NCBI RefSeq assembly: GCF_001545075.1
Contig: NZ_FCOB02000047.1
Location: 1 to 45,134 of the forward strand
DNA length: 45,134 nt
DNA from: Caballeronia ptereochthonis
GTDB taxonomy: Bacteria > Pseudomonadota > Gammaproteobacteria > Burkholderiales > Burkholderiaceae
Direction of reading: 5' to 3'
This document shows positions 7,686 to 15,949 of the stretch, in pieces; the stretch's first letter is position 1, and each line of letters begins with the position of its first letter. The position numbers and the translations under genes are program-made. The notes under the pieces are model-generated. The model ran no database searches and was not told the DNA's origin. It was given only the letters and a program-made list of their open reading frames with translations.

Positions 7686-8903
7686 ATGAGCACAGAGTTC
7701 TCCTTCTCGAAGAGCAAGTCCGGCGCGCGCAACGCGGACTTCGTAGCCTTCGTCTCCGATCGCAAGACCGAGCAGATCGTGAAGAGCTTCGTGCTCGAAC
7801 AGGCCATGCCGCACGCGCATATCGTCACGGGCAGCGTCGACGACGCCATCGCTCACGTCGCCAGGATGGACCGCTCGCCGCTCTTCCTGCTGGTCGATTT
7901 GCAGCAGTCGGTCATGCCCCTCTCCGACCTGGGCCGCCTCGCCGAAGTGTGCGAGCCGTCGGTGCAGGTCGTCGCGCTCGGCGAGCGCAACGACGTCGGC
8001 CTGTTCCGCAGCCTGCTCAAGATCGGCGTGCGCGATTACCTCGTCAAGCCGGTCACCGTCGAGCTGCTCAAGCGCACCGTGAACGTCTCCGAAGGCAAGG
8101 TGAGCCCGGTGATGCTCGCGCGCGCCGGCAAGACGATCGCGTTCGCGGGCTCGCGCGGCGGCGTGGGCGTGACCACGCTCGCGCTCAACGTCGCGCGCCA
8201 TCTGTCGGAGGACACGCATCGCCGCGTCGCCTATGTCGATCTGAACCTGCACGGCGGAGCGGCCAACTCCATGCTCGGGCTGCAGAGCAACAACGGGCTC
8301 ATCGACGTGCTGCAGAACGTGCACCGCCTCGATCCGCAATACGTGGAGCGCACGCTCGTCGCCAAGGGCAGCCGGCTCTTCATGCTGTCGGCCGAACTCG
8401 AATACGGCGCCGCGCGGCCCTTCGCCCCGGGCGCGCTGCCGCGCGTGCTCGAGCTGCTGTGCGACAGCTTCCACTACGTCATCCTGGACGTGGGGACGGT
8501 CACGGACCCGCTCGCGCAGGAGGCCTTCGATCATGCCGCGCGCGTGTACATCGTCGCGGACCGCTCGGTGCATTCCACTCGCGAGACGATCCGCCTGCTG
8601 CGCCACATCGAGGACCGCGACAACAATCCGCCGACCTCGCTGCTTCTGAACAACCCGAACGCCGTGACCGGCGGCAAGGTGCAGCCGAACGACTTCATGA
8701 CGGCGACGGGCCGCACCGTGCTGTACGAGATCCCGTTCGAGGCGAAGGCGCTCGCGACGGCCGAGAACCTCGGCGAGGCGCCGAAGGAAAAGGGGATGAA
8801 CGGCTTCAACCAGATGATCACGCGCATCGGCGGCGACCTCACCGGCCAGCAGATGAACGCCGAGCGCTCGTTCTTCCAGAAGCTCAGGCTCAGGAGAGGC
8901 TGA
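7686..8903 (+). CDS. tadZ: TadZ/CpaE polar localisation ATPase-like protein
   Basis: 405 residues. Residues ~15-130 resemble an atypical receiver domain (DFVAFVSDRKTEQIVKSF, then FLLVDLQQSVMPLSDLGRLA). Residues ~140-380 form a MinD/ParA-type domain. The P-loop reads SRGGVGVTTLALN: the signature lysine of the deviant Walker A motif is Arg and the phosphate-contacting lysine is Val, while AYVDLNLHGG (Walker A') and ILDVGTVTDPL (Walker B) are recognisable. TadZ places the pilus machine at a cell pole; the missing lysines suggest weak or no ATP hydrolysis. The stop overlaps the tadA start by one base. Confidence 0.92.
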   Translation: MSTEFSFSKSKSGARNADFVAFVSDRKTEQIVKSFVLEQAMPHAHIVTGSVDDAIAHVARMDRSPLFLLVDLQQSVMPLSDLGRLAEVCEPSVQVVALGERNDVGLFRSLLKIGVRDYLVKPVTVELLKRTVNVSEGKVSPVMLARAGKTIAFAGSRGGVGVTTLALNVARHLSEDTHRRVAYVDLNLHGGAANSMLGLQSNNGLIDVLQNVHRLDPQYVERTLVAKGSRLFMLSAELEYGAARPFAPGALPRVLELLCDSFHYVILDVGTVTDPLAQEAFDHAARVYIVADRSVHSTRETIRLLRHIEDRDNNPPTSLLLNNPNAVTGGKVQPNDFMTATGRTVLYEIPFEAKALATAENLGEAPKEKGMNGFNQMITRIGGDLTGQQMNAERSFFQKLRLRRG

Positions 8904-10300
8904 TGTTCGGACAGAAGCAGGTTCGCCGCCCGGCGCCCGACACGGACGCGCCGCCAGGCATCGAAGCCGCGGCGGTCGTCGAGGCGCCGCCTCCGGTGGC
9001 GCCGGCCGTGCGCACGCACGCGCCTGAAGGCAACGACGTGCTGGTGCGATCGGACCTCTTCCGGGCGATCCGCACCGGCGTGTTCGCCGCGATGAATCCC
9101 TCGGCCGCCGTCGGCAAGACGCGCGAGCAGATGAAGCCGGCCGTCGAGCAGCTGGTGCTGGACGTGGCAGAGCGCGACCGGCTCAACATCACGATCGCGG
9201 AGCAGACGCAGATCGTCGGCGAGCTGCTGAACGACATGTTCGGGCTCGGCCCGATCGAGCCGCTGCTCGCCGACGACACGATCACCGACGTGCTCGTCAA
9301 CGGACCCGACCAGGTATGGGTGGAACGGCACGGACGGCTGGAGCTGACCAACTGCAAGTTCCGCGACAACACGCACGTGGTCAACGTCGCGCAGCGCATC
9401 GCGGCGGGCGTCGGGCGCCGCGTCGACGAAAGCAGCCCGATGGTCGACGCGCGTCTCGCCGACGGCAGCCGTGTGAACGTCGTGCTGCCGCCGCTTGCGA
9501 TTCACGGCGCGTCGATCTCGATCCGGAAGTTTTCGAAGCGCAACATCACGCTGCATCGCATGTCGCAGCAGGGCAACATGTCGGCGGCGATGGCTACCGT
9601 GCTCAAGCTCGCGAGCACGTGCCGCCTCAACGTCATCGTGTCGGGCGGCACGGGCTCGGGCAAGACGACGCTGCTCAACGCGCTGTCGCACTTCATCGGG
9701 CACGGCGAGCGCACGGTGACGATCGAGGACGCGGCCGAGCTGCAGCTGGTGCAACCGCACGTCGTGAGCCTGGAGACGCGCCCCGAAAACGCGGAAGGCC
9801 TCGGCGCGGTGACGCAGCGCGATCTCGTGCGCAACGCGCTGCGGATGCGCCCGGACCGCATCATCCTCGGCGAAACGCGCGGCCCCGAAGCCTTCGACGT
9901 GCTGCAGGCAATGAACACGGGCCACGACGGCTCGATGACCACCATCCACGCGAACACGCCGCGCGACGGCATCACGCGCCTGGAGTCCATGGTGATGATG
10001 GCGAACGGCAACCTGCCGCTCCTGTCGATCCGCCGCCAGATCGCGAGCGCGGTGCACCTGATCGTGCAGATCGAGCGCATGCGCGACGGCATGCGGCGCG
10101 TCACGCGCATCACCGAGCTGGTGGGCATGGAAGGCGACATCATCATCACGCAGGATCTGTTCACGTTCCGCTACGACGCGAGCGCCTACAGCGAGGAAGT
10201 GAAAGGCGTGTTCGAATCGGCCGCCGTGCGCCCCGCCTTTGCCGCGCGTGCCGCGTACTACGGTCTCGAAGATGCGCTGCTGGAAGCGATGCGGCCATGA
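8903..10300 (+). CDS. tadA: Tad pilus assembly ATPase TadA/CpaF
   Basis: 465 residues from ATG 8903. The frame is open far upstream through tadZ, but this ATG overlaps the tadZ TGA (TGATG), indicating translational coupling. It is a secretion ATPase of the GspE/VirB11 superfamily. The N-terminal ~110 residues are variable and partly proline-rich. Motifs seen: Walker A GGTGSGKTT (about residues 248-256), an Asp box near TIEDAAELQL, Walker B RIILGETRGPEAFD, and a His box GHDGSMTTIHANTPRD. It powers polymerisation (and probably retraction) of the Flp fibre at the cytoplasmic face, working with TadB and TadC. Confidence 0.96.
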   Translation: MFGQKQVRRPAPDTDAPPGIEAAAVVEAPPPVAPAVRTHAPEGNDVLVRSDLFRAIRTGVFAAMNPSAAVGKTREQMKPAVEQLVLDVAERDRLNITIAEQTQIVGELLNDMFGLGPIEPLLADDTITDVLVNGPDQVWVERHGRLELTNCKFRDNTHVVNVAQRIAAGVGRRVDESSPMVDARLADGSRVNVVLPPLAIHGASISIRKFSKRNITLHRMSQQGNMSAAMATVLKLASTCRLNVIVSGGTGSGKTTLLNALSHFIGHGERTVTIEDAAELQLVQPHVVSLETRPENAEGLGAVTQRDLVRNALRMRPDRIILGETRGPEAFDVLQAMNTGHDGSMTTIHANTPRDGITRLESMVMMANGNLPLLSIRRQIASAVHLIVQIERMRDGMRRVTRITELVGMEGDIIITQDLFTFRYDASAYSEEVKGVFESAAVRPAFAARAAYYGLEDALLEAMRP

Positions 10301-11271
10301 AATCCATCGACCTGATCACCTTCTGCGTCTTCGCTGCCGTGCTCCTGCTCGGCATCATGATGCTGGTGGTGCAGGACATGCGCCGCCAGCGCCCCGACGC
10401 GCGCATCCACGCGCGGGTGCGGGCCGCCTTTCCGGCGGCCGGCCCGAACGCGCGCGAGACGCGACACGAAGACCCCGACCTCTTCACCTTCACCCGCAAC
10501 GACAACGTCATCAGCCGCTGGCTCGGCCCGAGGATCGCGCGCCTCAGGACCGTGGCCGGCGCGAACGGACCGCGCGTGGTGATCGTGACGGCGGTCCTGG
10601 CCGGGATCCTTGCCGTGCTGATGTCGAGCTTCCTGCCGCTCCCCTCCTTCGCGACGCCGGTGCTCCTGATCGGCTTGCCGGTGCTCGGCGCGATCCAGGC
10701 ATACCGCTTTCTCGTCGAGCGCTTCAAGCGTCGCTTTCTGGACGGCTTCCCCGACCTGATCGACCTGATCGTGCGCGCCGTGCGGGCGGGTGTCCCCGTG
10801 ACGCATGTGATGGGCGTCGCGTCCAACGAATGCCCCGAGCCGCTCAAGAGCGAATTCAGGCTGATGGGCGACGCGCTGAAGGTGGGTCTCGATCTCGAAG
10901 AGGTGCTGGACACGGCGGTCGCGCGCATCGGCATCGCGGACTTCTCCTTCTTCTGCGTCTGCCTGCTGCTGCAACGCGAGACCGGCGGGCAGCTCGGCGA
11001 GACGCTCGAAAACCTCGCGGGCATCGTGCGCAGGCGCCGTGAGATCCGCCAGAAGACCCGGGCGCTGACGGGCGAGGCGCGCATCACGACCAAGATTCTC
11101 GCCTCGGTCCCCTTCGCCATCCTGGGCGGCATGTTCATGCTCAACCGGGCGTATCTGATGGTGCTGTTCAATACGTCGGCGGGCCACAAGGTGCTGATGT
11201 GCGCCGCGTTCTCGCTCACGGTCGGACTGGGCATCGTTCACAAGATGTCGAAACTGGATACCGCGCGATGA
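10297..11271 (+). CDS. tadB: Tad inner-membrane platform protein TadB
   Basis: 324 residues; its ATG overlaps the tadA stop by 4 bases (ATGA). An N-terminal helix is followed by two hydrophobic helices near residues 95-140 and the type II secretion F (GspF) domain at about 155-290 (FPDLIDLIVRAVRAGVPVTH, LLLQRETGGQLGETLENLA). A C-terminal helix pair ends the protein. TadB and TadC form the inner-membrane platform coupled to TadA. Confidence 0.94.
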   Translation: MKSIDLITFCVFAAVLLLGIMMLVVQDMRRQRPDARIHARVRAAFPAAGPNARETRHEDPDLFTFTRNDNVISRWLGPRIARLRTVAGANGPRVVIVTAVLAGILAVLMSSFLPLPSFATPVLLIGLPVLGAIQAYRFLVERFKRRFLDGFPDLIDLIVRAVRAGVPVTHVMGVASNECPEPLKSEFRLMGDALKVGLDLEEVLDTAVARIGIADFSFFCVCLLLQRETGGQLGETLENLAGIVRRRREIRQKTRALTGEARITTKILASVPFAILGGMFMLNRAYLMVLFNTSAGHKVLMCAAFSLTVGLGIVHKMSKLDTAR

Positions 11272-12227
11272 GCCAGGCCAACTTCGAAACCCTCATCAAC
11301 CTGCTGATGCTGCTCGCGCTCGTCATCGCGATCGTGATCTGGTGGGCGACCAAGCACGGCGGGCAGCGTGGCCGCATCGCCGAGCGCACGCGTCAGGCGG
11401 CGGTCGTGCAGCGCAACGAGAGCACGATGGTCGACGAGGACGACGGCGACGGCCTGGCGGCGCGCATTGCACATGGCCTCGCGCGCCTGGGCGACCGGCT
11501 GCCGCTCTTCGACGCCAAGTACCGCGCGAAGCTGCGCAAGCAGATGATCCGCAGCGGCTATCGCAGCCATTCGGCGGTATCCGCGCTGCTCGCGATCAAA
11601 TTCGTCGTCGGGCTCATCTGCGCCGCATTCGCCGTGATGCTCGGCTCGCACATTCCCGTGGTGGGCGGCTACCCGGCCGCGCGGGGCACCATGATGCTGC
11701 TCGTGTTCGTGGTCGGCATGATCCTGCCGGAATACGTCCTCGCCTTCTTCGCGTCGCGGCGGCGCAAGGCGATGGCATCGTGCCTGCCGGATGCGCTCGA
11801 CCTGCTCGTCATCTGCACGAACGCGGGCAACAGCCTCGGCGTCTCGATCCGGCGCGTCGCCGACGAGATGAAGACCATCTGCCCGCCGCTGTCGAGCGAG
11901 TTCTCGCTGACCGCCGACGAACTGAAGCTCTCGGGCGACAGCACGCGCGCGCTGCAGGCGCTCGCCGACCGCATCGACCTGCCGTCGATCCGTGCACTGA
12001 TCTCCACGCTCACGCAGTCGATGCGCTACGGCACGCCGATCACCCAGGCGCTGCGCACGCTCTCGCACACCGAGCGCCTCGCGCACATCGTATCGCTCGA
12101 AGAAAAGGCGGCCAAGCTCGCACCCAAGATGGCCGTGCCGATGATGGTCTTCATCCTTCCCGCGGTGATCCTGGTCGCCGCGGGTCCGTCCGTCATTCAA
12201 CTCATGAGCTTCTTTGCAAAGAAATGA
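11268..12227 (+). CDS. tadC: Tad inner-membrane platform protein TadC
   Basis: 319 residues; the ATG overlaps the tadB stop by 4 bases. It has an N-terminal helix, two central hydrophobic segments near residues 107-165, and a second GspF domain (CLPDALDLLVICTNAGNSLG, LISTLTQSMRYGTPITQALR) followed by a terminal membrane helix. It is the heterologous partner of TadB. Confidence 0.94.
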   Translation: MSQANFETLINLLMLLALVIAIVIWWATKHGGQRGRIAERTRQAAVVQRNESTMVDEDDGDGLAARIAHGLARLGDRLPLFDAKYRAKLRKQMIRSGYRSHSAVSALLAIKFVVGLICAAFAVMLGSHIPVVGGYPAARGTMMLLVFVVGMILPEYVLAFFASRRRKAMASCLPDALDLLVICTNAGNSLGVSIRRVADEMKTICPPLSSEFSLTADELKLSGDSTRALQALADRIDLPSIRALISTLTQSMRYGTPITQALRTLSHTERLAHIVSLEEKAAKLAPKMAVPMMVFILPAVILVAAGPSVIQLMSFFAKK

Positions 12228-13120
12228 AGACTCGACACACGCTCCTTCCGGCCGTGCGCCACCCGGGCCTCGCCGCGTGCTGCGCAGCGCTCGTGATCGC
12301 GCTCGGCGCCTGCACGACGACGACCACGACCCATCAGGTGCTTGACACCCGCCCGGTCACACGCAATTCGGCGCCGAGCGCGATGAGCGAGTTGCGCATC
12401 GCGGACACGGCGCTCGATTCGGGCAATGTCGAGCTCGCGACCACGCTCTATGAGAAAGCGCTGCAGTCAAACCCGAACTCGGTCGCGGCCCTGACCGGCC
12501 TCGGCAACACGCTCTACACGGTCGGCGACTTCACGCGGGCGGGCGTCTATTACGATCACGCCGGCAAGATCGATGCGAATGCGCCGGCGCCGCTCGTCGG
12601 GCTCGCGCGCGTCGCGATGCGCCAGCGCCGCTTCGATGACGCCATCGTCACGTACAGGCGCCTGCTCGCGCTGATGCCGGACGATCCGCTCGCCTCGGCG
12701 GGCCTCGGCGCCGCGCTCGACATGAAGGGCGATCACAAGGGCGCGCAGGCGCTGCTGCGTCACGCGCTGGAGAAGAACCCCGGCGATCCGATGCTTTCCG
12801 TGAATCTCGGCCTGTCGCTGATTCTCGGCGGCGACCCGCGCGAGGGCGCGAACGTGCTGCTCGACGTGACGCGCTTCCCGGCCGCGCCGCCGCAGGCGCG
12901 CCAGGACCTCGCCCTCGCCTACGGGCTGCTCGGCAACGATGAAGCGGCCGCCGAGATCCTGTCACGCGATCTGCCGAAGGCGTCCGTCGAGGACAACCTG
13001 CGCTACTACCAGATCCAGCGCGCGCTCATGGCGCTGCGCGGGTCGTCCGTGTCGTCCGCGAAGCCCGAGGCGCCGGCGGCCGTTCCCACGGCGCAGGTGC
13101 TGACGACGAGCCTCAAGTGA
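12224..13120 (+). CDS. tadD: TadD-like TPR lipoprotein
   Basis: 298 residues; the ATG overlaps the tadC stop by 4 bases. A long lipoprotein signal ends in a lipobox LGAC (Cys near residue 30) followed by a threonine run. The body consists of tetratricopeptide repeats from about residue 55 to 260, for example LATTLYEKALQSNPNSVAAL and DDAIVTYRRLLALMPDDPLA. TadD is a periplasmic lipoprotein thought to assist assembly or stability of the secretin and pilus. Confidence 0.9.
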   Translation: MKTRHTLLPAVRHPGLAACCAALVIALGACTTTTTTHQVLDTRPVTRNSAPSAMSELRIADTALDSGNVELATTLYEKALQSNPNSVAALTGLGNTLYTVGDFTRAGVYYDHAGKIDANAPAPLVGLARVAMRQRRFDDAIVTYRRLLALMPDDPLASAGLGAALDMKGDHKGAQALLRHALEKNPGDPMLSVNLGLSLILGGDPREGANVLLDVTRFPAAPPQARQDLALAYGLLGNDEAAAEILSRDLPKASVEDNLRYYQIQRALMALRGSSVSSAKPEAPAAVPTAQVLTTSLK

Positions 13121-13248
13121 AGTCCGCGAAGGGCCGCCCCGTTCCGAAGCGAGCGCCCTTGCGATTCCGCCCGACGAACCTGAAAAGACGCTTTTGGCAC
13201 AAGGTGTTTTCTTCGGCGCCCGTGGGCAACGACGTCTCTGCCAGATAA
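13117..13248 (+). CDS. Possible 43-residue basic peptide between tadD and tadE
   Basis: A GTG overlapping the tadD stop (GTGA, 13117-13120) opens a frame of 43 codons to TAA 13246-13248. The product would be strongly basic (MKSAKGRPVPKRAPLRF... rich in Lys/Arg) with no signal or membrane segment. The 4-base overlap mimics the junctions of the preceding genes and the frame ends just before tadE. I recognise no family, and a short frame in GC-rich DNA can arise by chance, so this is only a candidate. Confidence 0.25.
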   Translation: MKSAKGRPVPKRAPLRFRPTNLKRRFWHKVFSSAPVGNDVSAR

Positions 13249-13258
13249 ACGACCAAAC

Positions 13259-13711
13259 ATGCGCAAGCTCGAATACCGTCATACCGGCAGCCGGTCTCGT
13301 CGAACGCGCTCGCACGCTGTCGCACAGGCCGGAAGCGTCTCGCTGGAATTCATCATCCTGTTTCCGTTCCTGATCATGGTTCTGGTTGGGATCTTCGATT
13401 TCAGCCTGATGATGTACGACAAAGCCGCACTCGTCACAGCCGCGCGAACGGCAGCGAGGGCGGGGATCGTGGTCGGCTCGACGGTCGACGTTGCCGCCAC
13501 TGCGGTCGCCAGCGCGAATGGCTCGCTCCTCAGCGGCGGTGCGAGCCGCACACCGACTGCCACTGTGACCCACCCGAACGGCACGACCTCGGGAATGCCG
13601 CTCATCGTAACGATTTCCTATACGTATAACGGGTTGCTCGTCGGTTCAGCGCTCAGTGCGCTGACCGGTCCTATCGTGCTGAACGCAACGGCGGTGATGA
13701 ACTATGAATGA
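13259..13711 (+). CDS. tadE: TadE-like pseudopilin
   Basis: 150 residues. A 25-residue basic leader precedes GSVSLEFIILFPFLIMVLVG, the TadE N-terminal motif with a conserved Glu soon after the processing glycine, and one membrane helix. The remainder is Ala/Thr/Ser/Val-rich. TadE pseudopilins are processed by the Tad prepilin peptidase and are needed for pilus assembly, probably at the tip or in initiation. The last 8 bases overlap tadG. Codon and base use from here to 14807 look less GC-rich than the preceding genes. Confidence 0.88.
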   Translation: MRKLEYRHTGSRSRRTRSHAVAQAGSVSLEFIILFPFLIMVLVGIFDFSLMMYDKAALVTAARTAARAGIVVGSTVDVAATAVASANGSLLSGGASRTPTATVTHPNGTTSGMPLIVTISYTYNGLLVGSALSALTGPIVLNATAVMNYE

Positions 13712-14807
13712 GCCGCGTGACGAACTACGACCCCCACGCCATGGGGAAACCCTGCAACGGGGGCTGAGTCCGCGAGTGCGCCGGACGTCGAACCGTGGAG
13801 CCGCCCTGACCCGCCAGCGTGGCGTGATGGCGGCCACGATGCCCGTTGTGCTGCTCATGGCGTTGATGGCGGGCGCCGTGGCGGTCGATATGGGACATCT
13901 GTACGTGGTCCAGGCCGAGTTGCAGACCGCGGCCGACTCCGCAGCTCTTAACGGTGCGGCCGCACTATTCCCCAGCAGTGGTTCGGCCCCGAACTGGAGC
14001 GCCGCGCAGAGCGCTGCTACGAGCGCAGTCGGCTTGAACGCGTCCGACAGCGTCACGCTGCACGATGGGTCGATCCAGTCGGGATACTGGAATGTCTCCG
14101 GCTCGCCCGCGGGCATGCAGGCGACGACGATCGTCCCGGGAAACAACGATACGGCTGCCGTCCAGGTGACCGTCTCGCGCGCCCCGGGGCTTAATGGCGG
14201 GCCGGTCAGCTATTTTCTGGCGCCTCTTTTCGGCATGAAAAACGGTCCGGTCAGCGCGACGTCTGTCGCGATGGTGTCCGGGCCGGGATTGATTGCAGCG
14301 GGCGGCCTCTTCCCGATGGCGATCAGTAAATGCATGGTCCAGAACTTCCTGAATACCGGGCCCTCCGTTGCGGTGCTAATCGGCGACGGTGGCACGCCGC
14401 CCTCCACGTGCCCAAGCACCGCGAGCGGCCAATGGACCAACCTCGGAACCGGCACGAACGGCGCGAGTACCGTTCAAAATCTGATGAACTCGAGCCCGGT
14501 GAGCATTAACGATTTGATTAACCTCGTGACCGACACCGGCGTCAAGGCATCGCTTTACAAGGACGTAAAACAGAACGCCAACCTCGTCGGCGCCACGGTG
14601 GTCGTGCCAGTTATAAATGACGCGAGCTCGACGGTGCCGCAGCAAGTCGTGGGGTTCGCCGCGTTCCATATCACCGGCGCCAACTGGCAGAGCAACAAAA
14701 AATATATTACGGGCTATTTCGTCCCCGGCTACAAGATCCCGACGACCGGCAACGGGCAAGTCGGCCCTTACTACGGCGCTTATCTGCCGGCGCGTCTGGC
14801 GAAATAA
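13704..14807 (+). CDS. tadG: TadG-like pilus protein
   Basis: 367 residues starting inside tadE. After a ~40-residue Arg-rich leader, RGVMAATMPVVLLMALMAGA forms the single membrane helix, followed by VDMGHLYVVQAELQTAADSA, the diagnostic putative Flp pilus-assembly TadE/G-like N-terminal motif. The rest is a Ser/Gly/Thr/Asn-rich extracytoplasmic region. I see no clear von Willebrand A MIDAS motif, so this is a short TadG. The 3' half is richer in A/T than the locus average. It is the last gene of the Tad operon. Confidence 0.85.
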   Translation: MNEPRDELRPPRHGETLQRGLSPRVRRTSNRGAALTRQRGVMAATMPVVLLMALMAGAVAVDMGHLYVVQAELQTAADSAALNGAAALFPSSGSAPNWSAAQSAATSAVGLNASDSVTLHDGSIQSGYWNVSGSPAGMQATTIVPGNNDTAAVQVTVSRAPGLNGGPVSYFLAPLFGMKNGPVSATSVAMVSGPGLIAAGGLFPMAISKCMVQNFLNTGPSVAVLIGDGGTPPSTCPSTASGQWTNLGTGTNGASTVQNLMNSSPVSINDLINLVTDTGVKASLYKDVKQNANLVGATVVVPVINDASSTVPQQVVGFAAFHITGANWQSNKKYITGYFVPGYKIPTTGNGQVGPYYGAYLPARLAK

Positions 14808-14871
14808 AGCCGCGATTCCGCCGGCCCGAGTGCATGTCGCGCCGCTCGGATGCAGGCAGGCGCCCGCCGAG

Positions 14872-15315
14872 CTACCGCTTCCCTTCGCCGGGAAGGTTCC
14901 GCTCGCGCTCGAACGAAGGCATGTCGATGTCGCTGCTCGCCGAGCGCAGGTCGTCCCGCGCATCCTGCGCGAGCTTCTCATAACGCTTGCGAAAAACGGT
15001 CAGCTCCTTTTCGTCGAGTTCCTCGAGATCGAGCAGCGCGTTATGCGCCTTGTCGATCGCGCGGATGAGTTCGTCGAGCTTGATCTGCATCGCCGCCGTG
15101 TCGCGGTTCTGCGTGTTCTGAATGAGGAAGACCATCAGGAACGTGACGATGGTCGTCGACGTGTTGATGACGAGCTGCCACGTGTCGCTGAAGTGAAAAA
15201 GCGGACCCGAAGCGGCCCAGACGATCACCAGCACAACCGCGATGACGAAGGTCGACGCGCGCCCCGCCGCCTGCGCGAGCGTACTCGAGAATTTGAGGAA
15301 CCAAGAAGTCTTCAT
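14872..15315 (-). CDS. Low-affinity iron permease-family small membrane protein
   Basis: 147 residues from ATG 15313-15315; GGAGA lies 6 bases upstream, whereas the longer frame to 15396 would run through that site. It has two N-terminal hydrophobic helices (about residues 17-40 and 48-68) around a SGPLFHFSDTWQLVINTSTT segment. An IQNTQNRDTAAMQIKLDELI segment and an acidic/basic coiled-coil tail follow. This matches the bacterial family named after yeast Fet4; iron transport by the bacterial members is not established. It stands alone, convergent with tadG. Confidence 0.82.
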   Translation of the reverse strand: MKTSWFLKFSSTLAQAAGRASTFVIAVVLVIVWAASGPLFHFSDTWQLVINTSTTIVTFLMVFLIQNTQNRDTAAMQIKLDELIRAIDKAHNALLDLEELDEKELTVFRKRYEKLAQDARDDLRSASSDIDMPSFERERNLPGEGKR

Positions 15316-15373
15316 TCGGCGTCTCCAGAATCGAACCCCGGTCCGGCAACTCGGCGCGGCTAGAATACCGCCT

Positions 15374-15946
15374 GTGAACAAGAAACCCGCTCCCATCGAT
15401 TTCTACGCCCCGTCCGACGAAGTCGCGCAACGCCTCATCGGCGCAATCGTGACCGTGGACGGCGTCGGCGGCCGCATCGTCGAAACGGAAGCCTATGACC
15501 GCGAGGACCCCGCCTCGCACAGCTTCTCCGGCCCGACGCCACGTAATGCAGCAATGTTCGGGCCACCGGCGCATGCTTACGTCTACCGCTCCTACGGCAT
15601 TCACTGGTGCCTGAACTTCGTGTGCCGCGAGGCGGGCCACGGCGCGGGGGTGCTGATTCGCGCAATCGAGCCGCTCACCGGCATCGACGCGATGCGCGAG
15701 CGGCGCGGCCTCGAGCCGATCAGGCTGCTGTGCTCGGGACCGGGCCGCGTCACGCAGGCGCTCGGCGTCACCCACAGGAACAACGGCATGTCGCTGCTGG
15801 AGGCGCCGTTTCACATCGAGCCGCCCGAGGAAGCGTTTCCGATCGTGAGCGGCCCGCGCATCGGCATCAGCAAGGCGATGGACGTGCCGTGGCGTTTCGG
15901 GCTTGCCGGATCGAAGTTCGTCAGCAAGCCCTTTCCGAAGGTCTGA
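15374..15946 (+). CDS. DNA-3-methyladenine glycosylase (AAG/MPG family)
   Basis: 190 residues from GTG 15374; an open frame extends upstream but only this start yields the family's normal N-terminus. The protein removes alkylated purines (3-methyladenine, hypoxanthine) from DNA to start base-excision repair. Visible motifs: a catalytic-site IVETEAYDREDPASHSFSG (Glu as general base), HAYVYRSYGIHWCLNFVC, and SGPGRVTQALGV. It is divergent from the small membrane protein with 58 bases between starts. Confidence 0.92.
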   Translation: MNKKPAPIDFYAPSDEVAQRLIGAIVTVDGVGGRIVETEAYDREDPASHSFSGPTPRNAAMFGPPAHAYVYRSYGIHWCLNFVCREAGHGAGVLIRAIEPLTGIDAMRERRGLEPIRLLCSGPGRVTQALGVTHRNNGMSLLEAPFHIEPPEEAFPIVSGPRIGISKAMDVPWRFGLAGSKFVSKPFPKV

Positions 15947-15949
15947 GCC

